From the NCBI GenBank assembly GCA_029204225.1, contig CM055094.1, positions 17,083,168-17,147,167 of the forward strand: a stretch of DNA of 64,000 bases, given 5' to 3'. The position numbers and the translations under genes were made by a program. The number at the start of each line of letters is the position of its first letter. Within the stretch, counting starts at the first letter, position 1. The notes under the pieces are model-generated. The model was not told the origin of the DNA and did no database searches. It saw only the letters and a program-made list of their open reading frames with translations. Origin of the DNA: Diphasiastrum complanatum. Its lineage: Eukaryota > Streptophyta > Lycopodiopsida > Lycopodiales > Lycopodiaceae. Positions 30,402 to 42,580 of this stretch are shown here, piece after piece.

Positions 30402-31640
30402 TCAAAATTTCAATGGGATAACATGCAGCATTGCTTCCCACCCTGCATCGTCTCTGGGACAGTCTTCACTAGTCAGTACTATGCCAGGTACCATTGGAGT
30501 ATTTACTCCCTTGCAATCTGTCATTTGAAAATCATTAATGATTTTTTGGATGTATCTTGATCGATGTAGATACAATCTTCCACCCTCAAGATCTTTGCCA
30601 ATTTGCAAGCCCAAGTAGTACTTTGCTTTTCCTAGGTCTGATATTTCAAAGGGCCTATCTTCTTTCATCTATTCAATCAAGGTTTCGCTCTTTGACAGAA
30701 TCAATGTGTCATCGACGTAGACACCAATGATTATGATTTCACCATCTATGACTTTGGCGGACTGCTTCAGTCCGTGGATGCTTTTGTGCATTTCGTAGGC
30801 ATAGTCAACAAATGACTTACAGGTAAAACCTAGTGGCTAGTCCATGTAGACTACTTCGTTGAGATCTCCATATAGGAAAGCTATCTTTTCATCTACAATA
30901 TAGATCTTCATATCGTAGGCTACTGCATATGCGAACAATATGCGTATAGAGGTATGTTTGACCAGCAGAGAAAACGTGTCAATGTAGTCAATACCATACT
31001 TCTGCGAAAAACCTTTTGCAACTAGCATGGCTTTGTATCTGGATACATTGTCGTTTGGTCCATATTTGTACTTGTAGATCCATTTACATTTGACAGTCTT
31101 CTTGTTTTTTGGTAATAGTTTAAGAGTCCAGACCTGGTTTTTCTTCATAGAGTCCATCTCGTCTTCCATGGCCTTTATCCACTTGTCCTTTTTTTGGACA
31201 TTCAATAGCTTCTTGGTAGGCTTGTGGTTCACCTCCGAATCCACAAAACTCCTCTGATGCAGAAGCTGAGCTATCTGGTATGTATCTGACAAGCTATCTT
31301 CTCTCTCTTGCAGATCTCCTTGGAGATGGCACGGGATCAACAACTACTTTGCCTTTGTCCTTCTTAGTGACAACAGAACCACTGTGCGTTGTAGGTGTTT
31401 TGGGTATAGGCTACATGTCTTGCTACTGGTCATCTGAACTGTCACTCAGTTCATTCACAGTTTGAACATCTTGATCTAGATGATTAAGGTCTGTTCCCTC
31501 CATCGATGTGGGCAGTCGTAGTATTGTTTGTTGAGAATTTCATAGCCGACTGGATCACCATCAAGCCATTGTTTTAGCCTCGTCAAATTTGATGTCTCTC
31601 ACAGTCTTCACTTCATTGGCTCAAAATTTAGTTGACCCAT
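30402..31640 (-). pseudogene. Ty1/copia reverse-transcriptase relic
   Basis: Minus-strand reading gives the hinge (IKFDEAKTMA near 31600) and a basic RRSARERR patch. RT follows: KWIKAMEDEMDSMKKNQVW, KTVKCKWIYKYKYG, LVAKGFSQKYGIDYIDTFS, then a decayed IAFLYGDLNEVVYMD. Next come YVDDTLILSKS (catalytic YVDD intact) and FEISDLGKAKYYLGLQI. It ends abruptly at VPGIVLTSED... near 30402, before RNase H. A TAG follows the VYMD motif and another separates YVDD from the next block. No LTR adjoins it. Confidence 0.75.
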
Positions 31641-32219
31641 AATAATGAATATTTCTATGACTTGATCATTTTGCAATTTCATGTACATAGTAAAATCTCA
31701 CATGTGTGGACGGTAGCCATAATCTTTTTAGTTCATTTATGATGAGTTTGAATAGTCAATAGGCCTTAATTTTGAGTTTGGGGGGTACTTTGATTTTTCC
31801 ACCCATGTTAGTAAATGATTAGGCCAATTTTGGTGTGTGATGTAGCTCGAGGTAGGGCAGCCACTTGACAAATGGCTAGATGGTAGAGGGCTAGTGACAT
31901 CTAATTTTGTGTTGTCATGTTGTCATGTGACCAATCAAATGAGAGAGATTCATAAAATTGGTCCAATCATGAGTAAGAGATGCCAAGTCATTAGACCAAT
32001 CAAATTTAGAGGTGATATGAAAGAGGCCCAATCATATTGCATGTGGGCTACACCTCTTAAAGCTTTCATTAAAAAATCATTAGGTTCTATTTTAACTACT
32101 AAGTCTCTGAAGGCAATGTTAAGCAACAATAAAATGAGAAAATTTAAGGCTTCAATTACTGATAGCATCATGAATGAAGTTGAAAAAATACTGGACATTA
32201 CATTAGTTCAAGGGACATG
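31641..32219. other. No recognised gene
   Basis: AT-rich stretch between the copia relic and the satellite block. An open frame starting at 31894 runs into the repeats and has no domain signature. Confidence 0.35.
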
Positions 32220-33579
32220 TGATTTTTCTAGCCTACATGGCAAAGCTTGGTTGGCTTGCCACACAGGCCTGTGGCAAGCCTATGGTAGGCCTACATGGCA
32301 ACTTTCAAACCCACCTATACCACTCTCTCTAGGTCAAATCATACCTATGTGGCAGAGCCCAGTTGGCTTGCCATACAACAAGCCTATGGTAGGCCTACAT
32401 GCTTGCCACATGACAAACCTCAAGCCTGCATGATTTGCGATGTGGCAGACCTACATGGCTTGCCACATGGCAGTGTGTGACAGGCCTAATAGATAGTAGA
32501 CCACGTAGGCAGAGCCTAGTTGGCTTGCTAGTCTATGATGGGCCTACGTGGCTTGCCGCATGGCTAACCCCAAGCCTGCATGATTTGTCATGTGCCAGCC
32601 ATACGTGACTTGCCATGTGGCAGCCTATGATAGGCTTGGTAGATAGCAGGCCTATGTGGCTTGTTACACAAGCCTATGGTAGGCCATGTGGCAAGCTACA
32701 CAAGCCTATGGTAGGCCTATGTGGCTTGCCACGTGGCTGCTTTTGAGCCCCACCTCTCTCTCTCTCTAGGTCCACTCAAGCCTACATGGCAAAGCTTGGT
32801 TGTCTTGCCACACAAGCCTATGTTAGACCTATGTGGTTTGCCACATGGCAAATCCTAAGCTTGCAAGACTTGCCACGTGGTACACCTGTGTGGCTTTCCA
32901 CGTGGTAGCCTACGACAAGATTAGTAGATATTAGATCTATGACATGCCTATGTGGCTTGCTATACAAGCCTATTGTAGTCCTACATGGCTTACGACATGG
33001 AAAGTATTAACCCTACATGGTTTTCCACGGGTAGGCCTACGTGGTAGCTTGCGAGCCCCACCTCTTTCTCTCTCTATGTCCAGTCAAGCCTATGTGGCAG
33101 AGCCTGGTTGGCTTGTCACACATGCCTATGGCAAGCCTATGTGGCAACCTATAACATGCTTGCATGGCAGACATGAGGCCTATGCCATGCCTATGTGGGG
33201 TCTGCCATGCAAGCCTATGGTAGGCCTACATGTTTTGCCATGTGTCAGCTTTCGAGCCCACCTCTCTATATCTTTCTATTTGGGTCTACTCAGGCCTATA
33301 TGGTAGAGCTATGTTGGCTTGCCGCACAAGCCTATGGTAGGCCGACATGTCTTGCCATGTGGCAAACCCCAAGCTTGCATGATTTTCCATGTGGCAGGCC
33401 TACTTGGCTTGCTAGATAGTAGGTATGTGGCCTACTACACAAGCCTATGGTAGGCCATGTGGCAAGCCACATGAGCCTATGGTAGGCCTACGTGGCTTGC
33501 CACATGGAGAGCCCCAAGCCTACATGGTTTTCCACGTGGCAGGCCTACGTGGCTTGCCATGTGGCAACTTTCAAGGCCC

Positions 33580-33613
<34 letters not shown>

Positions 33614-33790
33614 CCTACGTGGCAGAGCCTAGTTGGCTTACCACGCAAGCCTATGTTAGAACTACCAACCTTGCGTGACTTGCCCTGGGGTAGGTCTACA
33701 TGGCTTGCCACGTGGCAGTCTGCGACAGGCTTGGTAGATATCAGACCTATGACATGCCTATATGGCCTGCTACACAAGCCCATCGAGCCA
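32220..33790. repeat. Complex tandem repeat, CCTACATGGCTTGCCACATGGC units
   Basis: About 1.57 kb built from variants of AAGCCTATGGTAGGCCTA, (C)GTGGCTTGCCACATGGCA and TGGCAGAGCCTAGTTGGCTT. Higher-order units start with a CT-rich run followed by AAGCC(T)A(C/T)(A/G)TGGCA, near 32315, 32755, 33065, 33262 and 33578. The last CT run is a clean (CT)n. TTGCCACATGGCA and GGCCTACGTGGC can self-pair. The long open frames here are repeat artefacts. Confidence 0.75.
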
Positions 33791-34680
33791 GAAATTGGTC
33801 GAATTCAGTAAAAAATGGTCAGAACTTCGAACATGAGATGTCCACAGGTTCATGGGCTTGACACGAACCCACAACTTCATTTATAGCTCAATTCCGACGC
33901 CGTTTGTTCGAAAACGCCCTTTCTACCGAGGAGAATCCCACTAGATGGACTACTTCCAAACATTCCAGAGAACTGGTCCAATGTCACCGAACGAAGTCCA
34001 TTTTTCAGACCCTTTGTTTCGTCCTTTGCTGCACATCGAGACGAACCTACAAGACTAAACCGGACTCCAAACAATTCAATACTCATAGAAAAATGTGCAT
34101 CCGAATCAAAAACCCTAAATGTAGTCCTGAAATTCTAGGCCCGTCGAGCCAGAAATTGGTCAGATTCAGTAAAAAAATGGTCAGAACTTTGGGCAGGAGG
34201 CATCCACAGGTTTGTGAGCTTGACACAAACCCACAAGTTCATTTGCAGCTCAATTTTGACACCCGCCGTTTGTCCGATAACACCCTTTCTGCCAAGGGGA
34301 ATGCTACTAAATGGACTGCTGTCCAACATTAAACGTGCATCTGAACTAGGAATCCTAAATGCAACCCTAGGATTCTAGGCTTGTCGATCCAGGAATTGGT
34401 TAGATTCAGTCAAAAAATAGTCAGAACCTTGGACAGTAGGTGTCCAGAGGTTCGTGGGCTCAACATGAACCCACTGGACCAGTTGTTACTCAATTCCAAC
34501 GTGGTATGTTTGAACACGCCCTTTGTGCCGGGAGGAACGCCACTAGAGCATAATAAATGGACTACTTTTTGGCATTTTCGAGACGTGGTACAGTATCGCC
34601 GAACGGGCTTTGTCTTGCATGCCGTCTGTTCCATCCAGTACTACACGTTGAGACGAACCCGCATACACATACATGCAGTA
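33779..34680. repeat. Three tandem units of a ~360-bp repeat
   Basis: Units begin at 33779, 34139 and 34379 with CC(C)(A/G)TCGAGCCAGAAATTGGT or a close variant. All contain TGGTCAGAAC, CCACAGGTT-GTG, CGAACCCAC and AACACCCTTT followed by C/GCC. Unit 1 is 360 bp; unit 2 (240 bp) lacks the middle part around ACATCGAGACGAACC; unit 3 runs about 300 bp into the CA-rich tract. Confidence 0.75.
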
Positions 34681-34990
34681 GCACCCCTAACAACAGCACT
34701 TTGTGAATTTGATGGTATACACGCACACATGCACGCACACTTTTTCACACACTTCGCACATGCACACATTCACACAGACCCACTTCACACACACACAACA
34801 TCAACTGCTCAGTTGCACGCCTCGACCATCGACAACCACCCAAACCATCGGCCGTATACACATAGACATATAAACACACAAATCCACACACATACATGTA
34901 CATGTACAAGCACACACACCCTCGACTTCCCGCCATCGGCGGACACTCTTTACTAGTATATATATGTATATGTATATGTATATAATTTAT
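34665..34990. repeat. CA-rich and TATG microsatellite tract
   Basis: Irregular (CA)n, CACACA and TACACA words fill 34665-34920. (TATG)n/(TA)n TATATATGTATATGTATATG lies at about 34960-34985. Non-coding. Confidence 0.7.
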
Positions 34991-35849
34991 TTAGCTATTT
35001 ATGATGCCAAACTTTTGTGCAAACTGTTTTAAATTGTCAAGTAAATTAGTTGGCAAATGTTAGTTTTTCTCTTAGAGATTTTCAAATTGTGTAGTTTAGC
35101 CAACTTAAGAAAAACTGATTGAATTTTCTATACTCAAAAGGCTTGTCCTCTCTATTAATGTGCGAAAGAAATAGCTATGTATATGTCCATCGATTGTCCT
35201 TTTGTTGTATGGGAACCTTGACTTGAGAAATTATAACTTCCTTTGAACACACAATATGTTTGCTGATAGATATTCACCAAAAATATCTTCTAATTGGAGA
35301 TGGCTTGTAAAATAAGGCACAATACATGAGTGACATACTTTTCATCATGCCTTAATATATGCTATTTGGAAGATAAGAAATGACAAATGTGACTTACTCT
35401 GACATGCCCTTGTCAAAACAAGGCAGGGTGGGTGACGCTAAAATCTACCATCATTGATAGCAGATGTTGTAAGATATAGCTTGAGATGCATGTATGGTTG
35501 AGGTACTATGTTTTAAGGACCTCTGTGAACAAGAGATTCAGAACCGAATCTCTATCTGGATTTTCAAATCTGAGAAATATTGTGTATTGGCACATTGGAA
35601 ATCTTATCATCATGTGGAAAGATAAATAGATTTGAGGTTGTAAAAGGGGGGAAAAACAGTCAATTCCCTTTGGAGGTTGCTCTTGATTGGACATTGTAGC
35701 AGATGATGGAATATTGGTTTCGCTTTTCTTTTGACAAAGACTCATTTCATATTAGTGTCTTTTGCATTATGGAGCTGGTGTATTGGACGATGATGTAGAA
35801 GTTTACAAGAAACTTCTCGATTGAGCAGCAGGTTTAACTGTTGGTTGCT
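34991..35849. other. No recognised gene
   Basis: AT-rich sequence lying 3' (in element sense) of the gypsy gag relic. I could not find the protease expected after the zinc knuckle. Confidence 0.35.
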
Positions 35850-37246
35850 ATGGTGCTCGTGTTGTTGTCGTGAGGATCCTATTGTGATTCATAACTGACA
35901 TGACGGGTAGGTAGGATCTTAGTTGGTTGTTTCGGACAGTCTTTGAAACCATGTTTTCGGATACAGTCAGGACACTCAGCATGGTACTTGGTCTTGAATG
36001 GACAAGCAGCCATGAAGTGGCCAGTTGCACCACAAATGAAACATCTGGTGTGCAATGGCCCTTGTGTAACAGCATAGCCATCTTATATGGCTAATGGTTC
36101 TGGACTTTCAGGTGGATATTCATGATAAGTCAAGGCATTTCCAGACTGTGATGATTGTTCTTCATATTGTTGAACTGTATGTGCTTGGGTAGGCCGATAT
36201 GAAGGACAAGCATCAGTAGGATGCGTAGCCCGGCAGTGTGGACACCATATTGGTTTTTGTCTATAAGGTACATGTGCAGTGTTTGGCTAACCAAGCAGAC
36301 TGCTTTGGATAGACTTCAGGGTAGTTTGAAACTCATTGGTGAGTTTCTCCATTTGAAGTTGGTGTTGCTTATTAAGCAACTCCAGCTGTGATTTTCAAAG
36401 CTGATCTCAGGTGTCCTCGATCGGCTTCGACTCATGGCCAGGAGCACGTGGTGCTCTTCTTTCCCTGGATTCGTCAACATCTGATCCTTTGTCTTCTTCC
36501 TTGATGGCATCAGACATAGCTAATTTGAGGCTCATATATTCATCATTTGATTTAAGCTCGCGTCTATTCCATCTTGGAAGGCGGACTAAAAACCAGATGA
36601 TGAGCATTTGTTCAGAGGGTTGTTCCTGTACTTGACTTTTGAGGCGTTTGAAACGCTCGATATAGTCTTGTACACGTTCATCCTTTGCCTTAGTGTTACT
36701 CAATTTGACAAAAGGACTCGCAATCAAGCGAAAGGGCTTAAAACGCTTGATAAAGGACTCTTTCAAGATTGACCAGTCTGTCTTATCTTCACGATCAAGG
36801 TTGAAAAACCAATCAAGTGCTTTAGCGATCATGGTCATCGAAAACAGTTGGACCATAGCATCGGGAAATGTTTCGCCATACACATCACATGCATTCTCAA
36901 AAATTTGCAAAAATCTTTGAGGGTCCGAACTACTGTCAAACTTTGGTAGATCTAGCTTGGGTGTATGTCTCTCATGATGAGCATTGTGGGTAGCAGAGAC
37001 TCCATTAAGGTTGGTTCTGGCCTGTGAGGGTTCAGCACCATAAAATTGGGATCGTGTGCGTGAGGACTCAACTCTATCAGGTTCTTGTCCCTCGAATGGG
37101 TTTGTGGATGGCTCGTGTATTTGGGCCCGCATTCGGTAGAACCTATGACGCCTGATTTGTTCAGCTACAGGGGACCTGATCTTGTATGGATAATCTTTGA
37201 GAATTTCAGGATCTGTATTGTCGGCCATTGGGAACTGTTGTGTCAT
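35850..37246 (-). pseudogene. Ty3/gypsy gag with three in-frame stops
   Basis: The minus frame opens at 37246 (MTQQFPMADNTDPEIL) and runs 279 codons through a capsid-type region: KLDLPKFDSSSDPQRFLQIF, then VQLFSMTMIAKALDWFFNL and ILKESFIKRFKPF, then ERVQDYIERFKRLKSQV. A TGA at 36409-36407 interrupts it. The same frame continues with a further TGA and a TAG to a zinc-binding tail: CPHCRATHPTDAC, then a canonical knuckle CFICGATGHFMAAC (CX2CX4HX4C), then CPDCIRKHGFKDC. Gag would assemble particles and bind element RNA. No pol follows. The leader at 37247-38296 and the LTR at 38297-39428 are in the same orientation, so this is the 5' part of one element. Confidence 0.8.
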
Positions 37247-37449
37247 TTTTGTGTTGGGTATGTGTTTCTGGTATTTTTGGATTTTTTAGGATTTTTGGTG
37301 TTTTTGGTGTTTTTGGATTTTTTAGGGTTTTGAAGGAAGTGAAAGTGGAGACTCAGTATGGAAATTGCTTTCTAGTGATATGAGTTTTATTTTTTGAAAT
37401 TCTTTTGGTGTTTATGCCTTTTTTTTTTCTTTAGCCTCTAAGGCTGTGG

Positions 37450-37970
37450 GGAGATGGTGGTTCAGTCGAAATGCCAATCAGAGGTGTCGTTTGAAAGTTT
37501 TGTGGTCTGGCATGGAGTTGGTCGGTTGAGATGGTGAGGAATCTCGTCGGTCGAGATTGGACCCGGAACCGTTGGTCGAGATCTGACGCGAACCTGTCGG
37601 TTGAGATCTGATAAAAAATCTGTCGATTGAGATCTGACACGAACCCATCGGTTGAGATCTGATCGAAAACCCGTCGGTCGAGATCTGACGCGAACCCGTT
37701 GGTCGAGATTTGAAAAAAAACGTTTGTTGAGATTTGAAAAAAAACGTCGGTTGAGATTTGAAAAAAAGCGTTGGTTGTCAGTTGAGATTTGAAAAAAATC
37801 GTCGGTTGAGATTTGAAAGAAAGTGTCGGTTGAGATATGAAAAAAGCGTCGGTTGAGATATGAAGGAAAGCGTCGGTTGAGATACGAAGAAAGCGTCGGC
37901 TGAGATATGAAGAAAGCGTCGGCTGAGATATGAAGGAAAGCGTCGGCTGAGATATGAAAGAAATGGAACG
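37450..37970. repeat. Minisatellite in the gypsy leader, GTCGGTTGAGATTTGAAAA unit
   Basis: Roughly 18-20 units of 22-30 bp: GTCGGTCGAGATCTGACGCGAA-type at the low-coordinate end, GTCGGTTGAGATTTGAAAAAAA in the middle and GTCGGCTGAGATATGAAGAAA at the high end. The array lies between gag and the LTR and changes gradually along its length, suggesting local unit-by-unit spread. Confidence 0.8.
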
Positions 37971-38296
37971 TGACGGGGCGGCTGAAGGAGTGTAGTTGAT
38001 GGGTGTGGGCTCTGGTTTTGCAGTTTGATACTAAAGCAAGTCTGATCGCTTGTGTTTGCAGTTGTTGTGGCTTGCTGGTTGGTTTGCAGGTTCAGGTGCA
38101 AGCAAGTTGGTTTTCAGACGGATTTGCAAGCAAGTCTATTTGCCTACGATTGTTGTTTCTTGCAAGTCGTTTTGAGGTAGGGTAGTTCATTTGCAAGGTA
38201 GACTATAGATGAGAACTGTTATGGATCTGTTCAAGAACACTGTTGCAGCAGGTGTGTGTTTATGAGGTGTGGAGTTCAAGCATCAACGGTTTCAAA

Positions 38297-39428
38297 TGTT
38301 GACATCTTCAGAGCCTATAGAATCTGTTAACTAGTCCTTCTTTGTTTCTTTCTTCTTCTACCTATCAGTAGAGACTGTGGGCACTCCTTGAGATTACCTT
38401 TCTTGTTTTAAGGCCCAGATTAGGCAGAAGGGATAGATAATCATTGTAGTATTGTCCTGCCTGTTAGAGGACATCCGGATGGGTAACTCTTGAACTAATG
38501 CACATGCATAATCAACCAAAATGCAAGCCAATGCGTTCAACAAATTATCTACGTTACTGCTCAGTTGAACAACGATGGATTCCTACTTCTACTTTGCTGG
38601 AAAATGAACTAAAATCAGATCCTACACTACTTTACTTGCATAAATTGACAAACAAGAAACAAAAACTAATCTACAGCATGTTAGAAGTCCAAGAATCAAG
38701 AAACCAACCAGTCTTTTGATTCTTGGACATCCCAAGAACATCAAGAACTAGAATGTTAGAGAATTATGCCACATTTCTAGCCTATTTAGTTTACTTGAAT
38801 GCTGGCTCCTACATTAATCCACAAGAAAACATGAAATCTAAACCACAACTAGGAAAGCAAGAAAACTAATCCACTCTAAATCCACAACCACACACAATAT
38901 GAATGGAAGGACATGATCATAGGGGCATCACTCAAGAAAACCATCATGATCAAGGAGCTCAATGGATGCATGTAACTCATGGAGGCTTTTCTCATTTCAG
39001 CATGGAGTTGATACAATACACAAAAAGCTCCTCTTCACAAAGAGGGAGTCTCTTGAATAAGCAAGAGAGCTCTTAGGTGGCATCCTAGTGGAATTTCCAC
39101 ATTTCACAAATTACAAGTGGAATAATGCTCTCCACTAGAGGTCACCATCAAAAGGTGGCTCACTCTACTTTCTTTAAGAGGGGTCTTCTTGCATTTGATA
39201 CATTTGATTAGAAATACTAGTTCCTACATGGTCATTCCATCTTCCGGGATTCAGCATGAGGCTTACACAGTTCTTGCTTGTTATTACTACTAGTATTTCT
39301 CGACTCTCATACTCGGCTCTCAGTCTTCGTTCGTCTTGTCTTTTCAGAGACCTCCTCGGTCTAAGGTGAGAGGTGCTCTTGAGTTGCTCTGTCCGAATAT
39401 CTTGGGGATTCGTCAAAATCAGCCAACA
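38297..39428 (-). mobile_element. 5' LTR of the gypsy element (inverted relative to its partner)
   Basis: A 1132-bp unit that is the reverse complement of 45127-46247 at roughly 95% by eye. In element sense it starts TGTTGGCT and ends GTCAACA. The flank before its start is GTTCA (+ TGAAC at 39429-39433). Gag and leader follow it in the same direction. The sequence after its end (TTTGAAACCG) is not a clear PBS. Confidence 0.65.
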
Positions 39429-39433
39429 TGAAC

Positions 39434-40989
39434 ATTTTAAAAAATTAAATAGCATACTTAGATTGACAAATGAAACTAAACTTACAAGATTTAACTACCT
39501 CAATGCCCAAAATATAATTAAGGAATCGATATCTTACAATCTAAACTCTCTACACAATGCCATCCTCACTTCTCAATGAGATGTCATGAAGTACAATGAT
39601 GGATCATAATCACTTAAAGTGAATCCAAGTGATAAAAGAAAAGCATTGAAATGAGTTGTTATTATTATTTATTAGCATGTTGCATGGTCATATTATTTCT
39701 TTTTAGAGTACACAATTGTATATAAAAAATAAGTGAAGGACATGATATTACACAGTCACATATGAAAATATCAAAAGTTTGACTAGTACCCCCACATATT
39801 TGACAGATCATATTTTGCTTGAAATTTGCTTACATTCAATGGCTCAATTTTCTTTTATCAATAAATATATATATGAAAAACATGTGTGTGAAAACGTTTG
39901 ATTACATTTGTGATGGTTATTGAGATATGGATTTTGAAAGAGTGCTTGAAATGCATACATTTGTTGCACTTTGCTATAATGAGTTAGATATTTCCATAGA
40001 TTTCCAACTCGAAACTCAAACTAAAATGATAAACTGCAATAGTCCACCTATAAACAAAAATTTTGTAACTAGTCAAATCTCAAAATCTTGTAACAGAAGA
40101 CAACATCTCCCAAAAAAATTTCTTTCATACTTTTTTGAGTGGAGAAAGGCCTTGCTAGCTATATTAAGTTTTTAAGTTTATGTTCTAAGAAAACTCAATG
40201 GTAATTCTGACGAGTGAAAAAAATATGTGTTGTCATGGGCTGGAGAGGCAATGTAGTTATAAATTACCACAAATCAAGCAACATTGATTGAAGTTACATA
40301 GCTTGGTTCCATCTAGCCAGTTATACAATTGTATCTTGGTTCTAATTAATTTTTTTGAGAATATACTTTTTTAGCCTAGCAAGAGACAATGCTCTTTGGA
40401 GTTCTTTATAATTTTACACCTCGACATCTTTATGAAGGAGGTCAACGAGTTTGATAATCTATTTTGCCTCCTCTTGAGGTTCTTTTCTCTAATATATCTT
40501 TTGAGCTATGTTTATCCAATGTTGGAAATAACTATAATCTCATATGACTATTTAGAGACCTTAAAAACTACCTCGTCAATATACATCTGGTTGAAGGTTG
40601 ACTAAATAGTTGCTCTAGGGAGAATCTAGGCCTTGAAGGCTTGAGGGCACAAATTCTTTGTTGATCAAGTTGAAGGGAGTAGATGTAGGGTTCTCTCTTG
40701 CCCTACTTGGAAAATTGTTCCAACAATGTGAGATTTACTTCAATCTAATTCAAATGGGCTATTTATTGGTTGTCATCATGTTACTACAACTAGCCCTATG
40801 TGTTTGACGCATAATCTAAGATAGCTATAAAAATTGGGTGTTAGTAAAGGCTTTTTTAGCCTCTTATACAAGATGTGGGGTGGGAGAAGGATGCCACCTT
40901 GATTCATGATTTTTGATGCTAGTATCTTTGCTAGAGCATAGTTTTCAAGTTGATCTAAAACAACAATTTTGCTACTATTTAAGAAGTTC
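39434..40989. other. No recognised gene
   Basis: AT-rich flank of the inverted LTR. Short frames lack domains. Confidence 0.35.
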
Positions 40990-42580
40990 TGATGCCTCAA
41001 TTGATTTGGCTAGTCAGTGACATACTTGCTCATTGCTTGGCTACATCCTATACTTTTTTTTACATCATTGGGATAGGCATTGGGAGTTGGCGTTTGCTCC
41101 ATTTTTTTCTCACAATGGTTTCCTATCATGCAAGAAGAAAAATTGTTTTCACTTTATTTGGACTATTAGCAGAATTAGATCCAAAATTTTAACTTGGAAC
41201 TTTTCTGATTTATCCTTTTCTGCCAGGCTCATTTTTCTTAAGCATATCATCTCCTCCTACTTCACCCATTTTCTTTTTATTTGGTTCCTTCCCCCTTCCT
41301 ACTCTCTGTCTATTGCTAAGACTTTTCAAAAATTCCTTTGAAATAATAGACCTAGCTTGCTGAATTGGGATATCTGCATGGCTCCCAAAATGCTAGGTGG
41401 TTTCGGTCTTCACGATCATGCTATCACCTCCCTTACCTTACTTTATAGATGTATCTATGCCAACTTTTTTCTCCTCAACCTTGGACTCTCATGATGACTG
41501 TTCTTCTTCCTCCGCTTCCTTTGTTGGACGTCAATAACCCTCATTCCTACTTTCTTGAATTCACTCGTTCTTCCTTCCCGCTCTCAATTTCCCTTCCCCC
41601 TTTATTCAAGTCTATTATCGGGATTCTCCTCTCTATGAGGGAGCTTACCTTTTGGTCAGGCGGTAATTTTGTTTCTCCCTTGGAATCTCTCTGGTTCTCC
41701 AAAGCGATCACCATCAATTCTAAACCTAGCTTCGATTGAGAGCAAACTTTGTCGTAATTTGACCCGTAAGGGCCTTGTTACTTGGGACCATATCATGAAC
41801 TCGATTTACTCTAACAGTCTCTCCCATCTTAAAGCTGACCTGGGTCTCTCCTCTCGTGAAACTAACTTCCTCTCATTTGCCTTTACTTCTGGTGACCTTG
41901 GCCCCTTGACTACTCGTGCTTCTTCTATCTGCAATGATAAATGGCTTTTCAAAGCCCTTGACAAGGCAAGCAATATCTCTACTCCTTTGTTTTCGCTGCC
42001 ACCAAGAACCTAATTTCACTTTCTCGTGGTACAATTCGAAATGGAAATTTTCGACCCCTCCCATCTCTAGAAGTCTAGCTTTCGTCGTAACCTTAAAATT
42101 AAAACTAGCAAGCTTAGAGTCTTTTCTATGAGGATCCTTGAGCTCTCTCTGCCTTTACGTATCAATTATAGAGGGGATGTGTCACATTTATGCTCTAAAT
42201 GTAAACTATTTGATGAGGATGTGATACATTTGTTCTTCCACTGCTATGCTCCACTTTGGAAGATTGTGATTGATGTTTTTATTGCATGCTTTCATGTCAG
42301 GTTTAAGAGATTCAGTCATTTAGATCTCTGCTGAACGACATTACATTTGATGATGCAAATTCCAATGTTTTCTGGCAATGTATTAGGATCATTACTTTAT
42401 GGTACATATGGTTGGACATGAATGGTAGAGAATTTGGGAATGGTGATTTTTACATCTCCCCTCTACTTCTCTTTAAAGAAGCTGACAAGCTCATGCTTCT
42501 TTAATTCTTTTATTTCATTGTTGCTTTGTACCTTGTAAAAAGTCTATAATCTAAGGTCAGAATTTTCGAGAAAAAAAAAT
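40990..42580 (+). pseudogene. L1-type LINE relic (RT C-terminal half and zf-RVT)
   Basis: The + strand encodes, across shifted frames, ILTWNFSDLSFSARLIFLKH followed by IISSYFTHFLFIWFLPPS, then SLLNWDICMAPKMLGGFGLH. This is the plant LINE region after the RT core (SxxxRLxLIKxV..., WxxxCxPKxxGGLGxxD). Further on, LRILELSLPLRINYRG and CSKCKLFDEDVIHLFFHC form the zf-RVT zinc-binding region, C-x2-C...H-x3-H/C. An A-rich end lies near 42571-42580. Frameshifts occur around 41340, 41740 and 42010. A different lineage from the LINE at 5984-8121. Confidence 0.65.

Noticed and set aside
33425-33811. 128-codon + strand frame with repeated KPMVGL/GLPRG-type phrases
   Set aside because: Translation of the CCTACGTGGCTTGCC satellite; the protein repeat follows the DNA repeat.
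34381-34956. 191-codon frame with a His/Thr-rich tail
   Set aside because: Combines the third ~360-bp repeat unit with the CA-rich tract; composition follows the microsatellite.
37450-37970. Regularly spaced repeats suggestive of a CRISPR array
   Set aside because: Units are contiguous and grade into one another with no unique spacers, in a plant retrotransposon leader; it is a minisatellite.
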